The notes beneath the pieces were generated by a model that worked only from the letters and a program-made list of their open reading frames with translations, made no database searches and was not told the origin of the DNA. From an uncultured Eubacterium sp. (GTDB taxonomy: Bacteria > Bacillota_A > Clostridia > Lachnospirales > Lachnospiraceae): a DNA stretch of 8,574 nt. The position numbers and the translations under genes are program-made. This document shows, in pieces, positions 5,499-8,574 of the stretch; position 1 is the first letter of the stretch; each line of letters starts with the position of its first letter. The stretch spans positions 1 to 8,574 of the forward strand of contig CANTHI010000138.1 in assembly GCA_947653505.1 (NCBI GenBank), in the 5' to 3' direction.

Positions 5499-6337
5499 CT
5501 ACACAACTGCTTCCATCAGCGTTTTATCTCCAATTTTCACCTCATATACACCCGTCTGTTTCTTCTGATTAAAGTTAAAGCTACTCAGATATCCTTTCTT
5601 TGCGTGATAATCTTCCAGATACTCTGCAAGCTGTTCTTCTCCTCTCTGATGATATTCCCTGGCAACCGGCCGCAAATAAAGTAAAAAATACTTTCTGCCC
5701 TCTTCTTCTAAAAACCCCAAATCCCTGTCCCCATAGATCTCATGGAAATGCAATACAAATTTTTCCAGAACCAGACGCATATTTAAGTGTCCTCCATCCG
5801 GAAACTGATTCCTGTCCTGCAGGGATATCCTGTAAATCTCTGATTCCTGCATTTGCGCAGCAGACAGGTAAAGATTATACAGTCTCATCTCAAAGATCCG
5901 GTTCGCAATCACAGCCACACCTTCCTGCTCTTTTAAAAAAACCAGCATAACTGCCATACAAAGTGCAGGCTCGTCCGGATGTCATAGACGCCTGCCAGAA
6001 TCAGCACAAGCGGTTTATCGGAATATGCACAAATACGGCTCAGGTCTTCAAACAGCCGCCTGAGCCGGTAACTGCTTCGCTCCTCCTCTACACAGGTCTG
6101 TATCCGTTCTATCGTCTTCTGCAGGTCAGACTGCATACAGATATCTGTTTCTGCAAGAAGCCGCAGAAATGTATCTGCAAAAGACAGTGCAAAAATATGC
6201 TCCGCTGAAAATTCATCCTTTCCAAATATCTGGAAATCCACAAAAACTACATGATAGTCTCTTTGTAAATACTTCTCCAAAGCAATCAGTGTTGTCGTCT
6301 TCCCAGACTGCCTTGCCCGGTTCATCATAAAATAATG
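5499..6337 (-). pseudogene. Decayed AAA ATPase/PD-(D/E)XK family gene
   Basis: Two minus-strand ORFs in different frames (6328-5933 and 5957-5499) are fragments of one gene. The first carries HYFMMNRARQSGKTTTL, matching the P-loop start of a large gut-Firmicute family with an N-terminal AAA ATPase and a C-terminal PD-(D/E)XK-like domain. The second carries the family's C-terminal part (ANRIFEMRLYNLYL, GHLNMRLVLEKFV, KKGYLSSFNFNQKK, ending EAVV). From memory of the family, four parts are missing: about 35 residues before the P-loop, with an in-frame TGA at 6340-6338; the Walker B DEVDS segment, PLVL being joined directly to ILAGVYDIR; a large middle section with a frameshift near 5958-5973; and the nuclease core between YLRPV and EYHQRGEEQL. 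What remains cannot be an active ATPase or nuclease. The family's role is unclear. The deletion sizes are estimates without an alignment. Confidence 0.8.
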
Positions 6338-6352
6338 TCAATAAAAATCTCT

Positions 6353-6389
6353 ATTATATTACTATATCCTATTTCCATACAACTGACAA
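6353..6389 (-). promoter_or_regulatory. Promoter-like motifs ahead of the AAA pseudogene
   Basis: On the minus strand two overlapping candidates occur in the 52-bp gap: TTGTCA (6389-6384) with TATAGT (6366-6361), spacing 17, and TTGTAT (6382-6377) with TATAAT (6358-6353), spacing 18. They directly follow the anti-sigma stop at 6390 and could still transcribe the pseudogene. AT-rich DNA yields such matches by chance, so confidence is moderate. Confidence 0.4.
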
Positions 6390-7745
6390 CTACTGCAGTT
6401 TTGTCAGATCCCAGACTACCGGCGCAGCCGTTTTCTCCTGACCACCTGCATCCGCTTTTTGAGAATCCGGTCCATCAGACGGCTGTTCCCCAGTGCCCAC
6501 AGGCGGTACGATAAATTCCTCCGTGCCTTTCAAAATCTTTTCATTTCCAGCCGGCGTCCTGTCTTCGATAAATTCCACTGCGTGAACGGTTACAGTTACT
6601 GTTCTGGCATCAGACGCAATTCCTTTGTTTCTCTCTGCATTCATGAAATAGTGAACCCCATCGTCAGAACCGTTTACATAAAACTCTGCCGTTCTCCCGT
6701 TCTCATCCGTCGCATGCAGGGTAAGCGCATACGCCCAGAAATCCCCTTCTCCGGACGTATGAAGCAGGATCCGCTGTTCCAGAGCATTGATGCTCAGCTC
6801 ATCCAGTATCATTTCCGCACCGTTCGGAAGCTGATAACGGTTTCCAAGCGTCATACGCTTTGTATCTGCATACAGCTGGGAACCGTCTGCCTGAAACCTG
6901 AATTTCCATTTTCCACTATCATTATAAAAGGTCAGATCATACGTATTTTCTCCGGAGAGATCCGTATCTGCAATATCATAAACGATCTCTGCGCCAATCA
7001 CAGATTCTCCCCCGTCCAGAAACCGGTATCCGCATACACTGTTTTGTACAACGTTAGCTGCCCCATTGATCAGCAGACGGTCTTCGACGTGAAAGCAGGT
7101 ACCGGCCCCCTGAAAATAATCCTTCTCATGTCCATACGTCATCGGCCTCCCGTCCTCACGCCGGACGGTATAGCTGATGGCCAGCTTTTCCGGCGCTGCT
7201 GCCGCCTCCTCCAGCGTTACGATATAGCCTCCGTCACTGACAGATGTATGAACGACTTCCTTATAACCCGCAAGATCTCCTTCCAGCCCCAGAGCCATAC
7301 TGATGCTGTAACCGATATAAAATATCGCCGCCTTTGCTTCTTTGTGGAAAAGTCCCGTAACAGCAGCCAGTACTGCCAGACATGCCGCTGCTACCCTTAG
7401 TCTGTTTCTTCCTGCCAGCCTCCTGTCCTTTCGTATGGCAGCCAGTACAGACTGCCCATATCTGCTTTTAGAAGCATCATCCAGCGTGATATCCCGCGGC
7501 AGAATGGCTTCCTGCTCAAAAGCACTATGCATCCGGTTGGCAAGACGGTACATATCCTGTTCCATATTCTTAGCCCATTCTGCGTTCTTAGCCCGTTCTG
7601 CGTTCTTAGCCCGTTCTACGTTCTTAGCCCGTTTTATGTTCTTATTCCACTCCACGCTCTCATTCCGCTCTATCCTCTTATTCCACTCCATGCTCTCATT
7701 CCGCCCTATCCTCTTATTCCACTCCATGCTCTTATTCCGCCCCAT
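6390..7745 (-). CDS. DUF4179 anti-sigma factor with N-terminal hexapeptide repeats
   Basis: This 451-residue membrane protein has three parts. Residues 2-61 are ten tandem six-residue units (EWNKRI, GRNESM, ERAKNA and so on). A linker rich in charged residues leads to a transmembrane helix at about 116-133. A DUF4179-like extracytoplasmic domain begins with AAIFYIGYSISMALG, and the C-terminal tail is rich in Pro, Gly and Gln. It follows an ECF sigma gene and is most likely its membrane-bound inhibitor. The frame is open to a GTG at 7751 that overlaps the sigma stop, but AAAGGAG ends only 2 bases before it. ATG 7745 lies 8 bases from the same AAAGGAG and is chosen. The repeat lies at the cytoplasmic end, where such proteins bind sigma, and is highly charged (Arg, Lys, Glu). 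Its role is unknown. The next gene downstream is a pseudogene. Confidence 0.8.
   Translation of the reverse strand: MGRNKSMEWNKRIGRNESMEWNKRIERNESVEWNKNIKRAKNVERAKNAERAKNAEWAKNMEQDMYRLANRMHSAFEQEAILPRDITLDDASKSRYGQSVLAAIRKDRRLAGRNRLRVAAACLAVLAAVTGLFHKEAKAAIFYIGYSISMALGLEGDLAGYKEVVHTSVSDGGYIVTLEEAAAAPEKLAISYTVRREDGRPMTYGHEKDYFQGAGTCFHVEDRLLINGAANVVQNSVCGYRFLDGGESVIGAEIVYDIADTDLSGENTYDLTFYNDSGKWKFRFQADGSQLYADTKRMTLGNRYQLPNGAEMILDELSINALEQRILLHTSGEGDFWAYALTLHATDENGRTAEFYVNGSDDGVHYFMNAERNKGIASDARTVTVTVHAVEFIEDRTPAGNEKILKGTEEFIVPPVGTGEQPSDGPDSQKADAGGQEKTAAPVVWDLTKLQ
7563..7742 (-). repeat. Ten tandem 18-bp repeats inside the anti-sigma gene
   Basis: Ten consecutive in-frame 18-bp units encode, in order, GRNKSM, EWNKRI, GRNESM, EWNKRI, ERNESV, EWNKNI, KRAKNV, ERAKNA, ERAKNA and EWAKNM. 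Units 2-7 alternate, suggesting a 36-bp higher-order unit, while units 7-10 form a second subtype with Ala at position 3. The graded differences suggest repeated slippage expansions. Length changes by 18 bp would keep the frame. There are no spacers, so it is not a CRISPR array. Confidence 0.95.
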
Positions 7746-7747
7746 CC

Positions 7748-8305
7748 TCACAACTCCTTTCTGTTTTCCGCAAACATCCGCATCTTTCTTTTTCCACGGA
7801 AAAGCCTTACATAAACACTGTTTCTGGTCAGTCCCAGCCTGGACCCTGCCACTGCCGGATCTTCTTCCTCCGCATAAATCCTCCAGAAAAGTTCCCTGTC
7901 CTGTTCATTCAGACAGGCCAGCATCTGCTGCATCTCTTTGGATAATTCCCGTTCCAGAAGCGCTGCAAGCCCGGCATCTTCCTGCGGCACCTCCAGTTCC
8001 ATCCCATCCAGACTCACCGTTTTTAACTCTCTCCCCGCCCTGCGCAGATAGTCAATTGCTTTCAGATGCGCGACAGAAGCTGCCCAGCTTTGAAAACTTC
8101 CTTTGGATTCGTCGAAACTGTCAATATTTTTCCAGATCCCGAAAAAAATATCATTCATGCAGTCGTCCACCTGGTCCGGCAGTATAGAAAGTCTTTTTCT
8201 TACAATTGCATGCAGATATCCGCCATACACTTCAATAACATAGAGAATACCTTCCTCCCTGCCCTTACGGATGAGCCTGATAAAATTTGTCTGATTTGCT
8301 TTCAT
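7748..8305 (-). CDS. ECF-type RNA polymerase sigma factor (module 2)
   Basis: This 185-residue protein has sigma region 2 at about 22-90 (VDDCMNDIFFGIWKNID, then WAASVAHLKAIDYLRR) and region 4 at about 125-176 (LNEQDRELFWRIYAEEEDP, then an HTH ending in VRLFRGKRKMR). It is of ECF size and only distantly like the module 1 sigma factor, so the two are not a recent duplication. AAGGAG at 8319-8314 lies eight bases before the ATG. The stop TGA (7750-7748) is next to the anti-sigma start, and the anti-sigma ribosome binding site lies inside its last codons, so the two are co-translated. Its target promoters cannot be deduced here. Confidence 0.88.
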   Translation of the reverse strand: MKANQTNFIRLIRKGREEGILYVIEVYGGYLHAIVRKRLSILPDQVDDCMNDIFFGIWKNIDSFDESKGSFQSWAASVAHLKAIDYLRRAGRELKTVSLDGMELEVPQEDAGLAALLERELSKEMQQMLACLNEQDRELFWRIYAEEEDPAVAGSRLGLTRNSVYVRLFRGKRKMRMFAENRKEL

Positions 8306-8328
8306 CCCTGTATCTCCTTGCTTTTATT

Positions 8329-8358
8329 TTGCAATGAACTGTTCCTGATACTTATAGA
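8329..8358 (+). promoter_or_regulatory. Candidate promoter for the right-edge methyltransferase gene
   Basis: TTGCAA (8329-8334) and TATAGA (8353-8358) with 18-bp spacing lie on the plus strand, giving a leader of about 80 bases before ATG 8444. The -10 overlaps the minus-strand -10 candidate for the sigma gene. Confidence 0.4.
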
Positions 8359-8378
8359 TTCGCATGAAAGAGCGGAAA
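8351..8378 (-). promoter_or_regulatory. Weak promoter candidate for sigma/anti-sigma module 2
   Basis: On the minus strand, TTTCCG (8378-8373) and TATAAG (8356-8351) are 16 bp apart, with a start site near 8344 and a short leader to ATG 8305. The -35 match is poor. An ECF-type promoter recognised by the encoded sigma factor itself is an alternative. Confidence 0.25.
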
Positions 8379-8443
8379 TCTTACCTGCTTTTACAAATTA
8401 TATACAAATCTGCCAGTGGATGAGAAGACGGAGAGGATAGTCC

Positions 8444-8574
8444 ATGATTGTTGACGAAAGATTAACGACTTATATTGATTCCATTGCCTGGCAGATTCCG
8501 TCCTATCTTCAGGAGACAGAGCGGCAGGCGTTAGCAGATGGCGTACCCATTATTCGACGTTCTATGCAGTCTCT
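8444..8574 (+). CDS. Probable SAM-dependent O-methyltransferase, N-terminus only
   Basis: The first 43 residues are visible and the gene continues beyond the window. The start MIVDERLTTYIDSI and the segment ERQALADGVPIIRRSMQSL resemble the N-terminus of Firmicute class I O-methyltransferases of the YrrM/TrmR type, which methylate 5-hydroxyuridine in tRNA. The catalytic SAM-binding part is not in the window, so the substrate cannot be judged. AGAGG at 8432-8436 lies seven bases before the ATG. It is divergent from the sigma operon and functionally unrelated to it as far as can be seen. Confidence 0.6.
   Translation, partial: MIVDERLTTYIDSIAWQIPSYLQETERQALADGVPIIRRSMQS

Noticed and set aside
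7563..7742. CRISPR-like array
   Set aside because: Units are contiguous 18-bp repeats with no spacers and are in frame within a gene.
7749..7751. GTG start for the second anti-sigma gene
   Set aside because: It is only two bases after AAAGGAG; ATG 7745 has 8-base spacing from the same site. The GTG start cannot be fully excluded.
6459..8187. Long plus-strand ORFs (6459-7400 and 7342-8187) opposite the second anti-sigma and sigma genes
   Set aside because: Antisense shadows. The Phe/Leu/Ser-rich repeats in the second are the reverse reading of the 18-bp repeat array.

Overview
The window looks like chromosomal DNA of a gut-type Firmicute, most likely Lachnospiraceae or a close Clostridia relative. 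This is inferred from strong AAGGAGG-type ribosome binding sites, two ECF sigma factor/DUF4179-like anti-sigma pairs, and a remnant of an AAA/PD-(D/E)XK protein family that is common in those genomes. Coding DNA is of moderate GC content; some intergenic stretches are very AT-rich. No rRNA, tRNA, CRISPR array or insertion sequence was recognised.

Left part, plus strand (1-3754). After a short stretch of uncertain content there is a small uncharacterised 54-residue protein gene (228-392) with a near-perfect ribosome binding site. It is followed by a 387-bp gene-free region rich in inverted repeats and holding an imperfect 32-bp-period tandem repeat. Then comes a tightly linked pair: a MoxR-type AAA+ ATPase (780-1853) and a 632-residue metallopeptidase-like/VWA protein (1856-3754). 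The second protein is unusual. Its metallopeptidase-like region is present twice; the first copy has lost the catalytic Glu (HCLLH) and the second is intact (HEYLH), and a VWA-like domain with a complete MIDAS follows. MoxR/VWA pairs generally act as ATP-driven chaperone or remodelling machines. Whether the small protein is a partner or substrate is speculation, but this is the best candidate here for an undescribed system.

Middle and right, minus strand (3756-8305). Two separate ECF sigma/anti-sigma operons lie in the same direction: 5325-4837 with 4844-3756, and 8305-7748 with 7745-6390. In both, the sigma gene comes first and is coupled to, or nearly overlaps, the gene of a single-pass membrane anti-sigma factor. 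The second anti-sigma factor begins with ten tandem copies of a six-residue unit (18-bp repeat), a probable variable-number repeat at its cytoplasmic end. Between the operons is a pseudogene (5499-6337) of an AAA ATPase/PD-(D/E)XK protein. Its 5' end is gone, and internal deletions appear to have removed the Walker B segment, a large middle part and the nuclease core.

Right edge. Divergent from the second sigma gene, a plus-strand gene starts at 8444 and runs off the window. Its first 43 residues resemble the start of a SAM-dependent O-methyltransferase of the YrrM/TrmR type.
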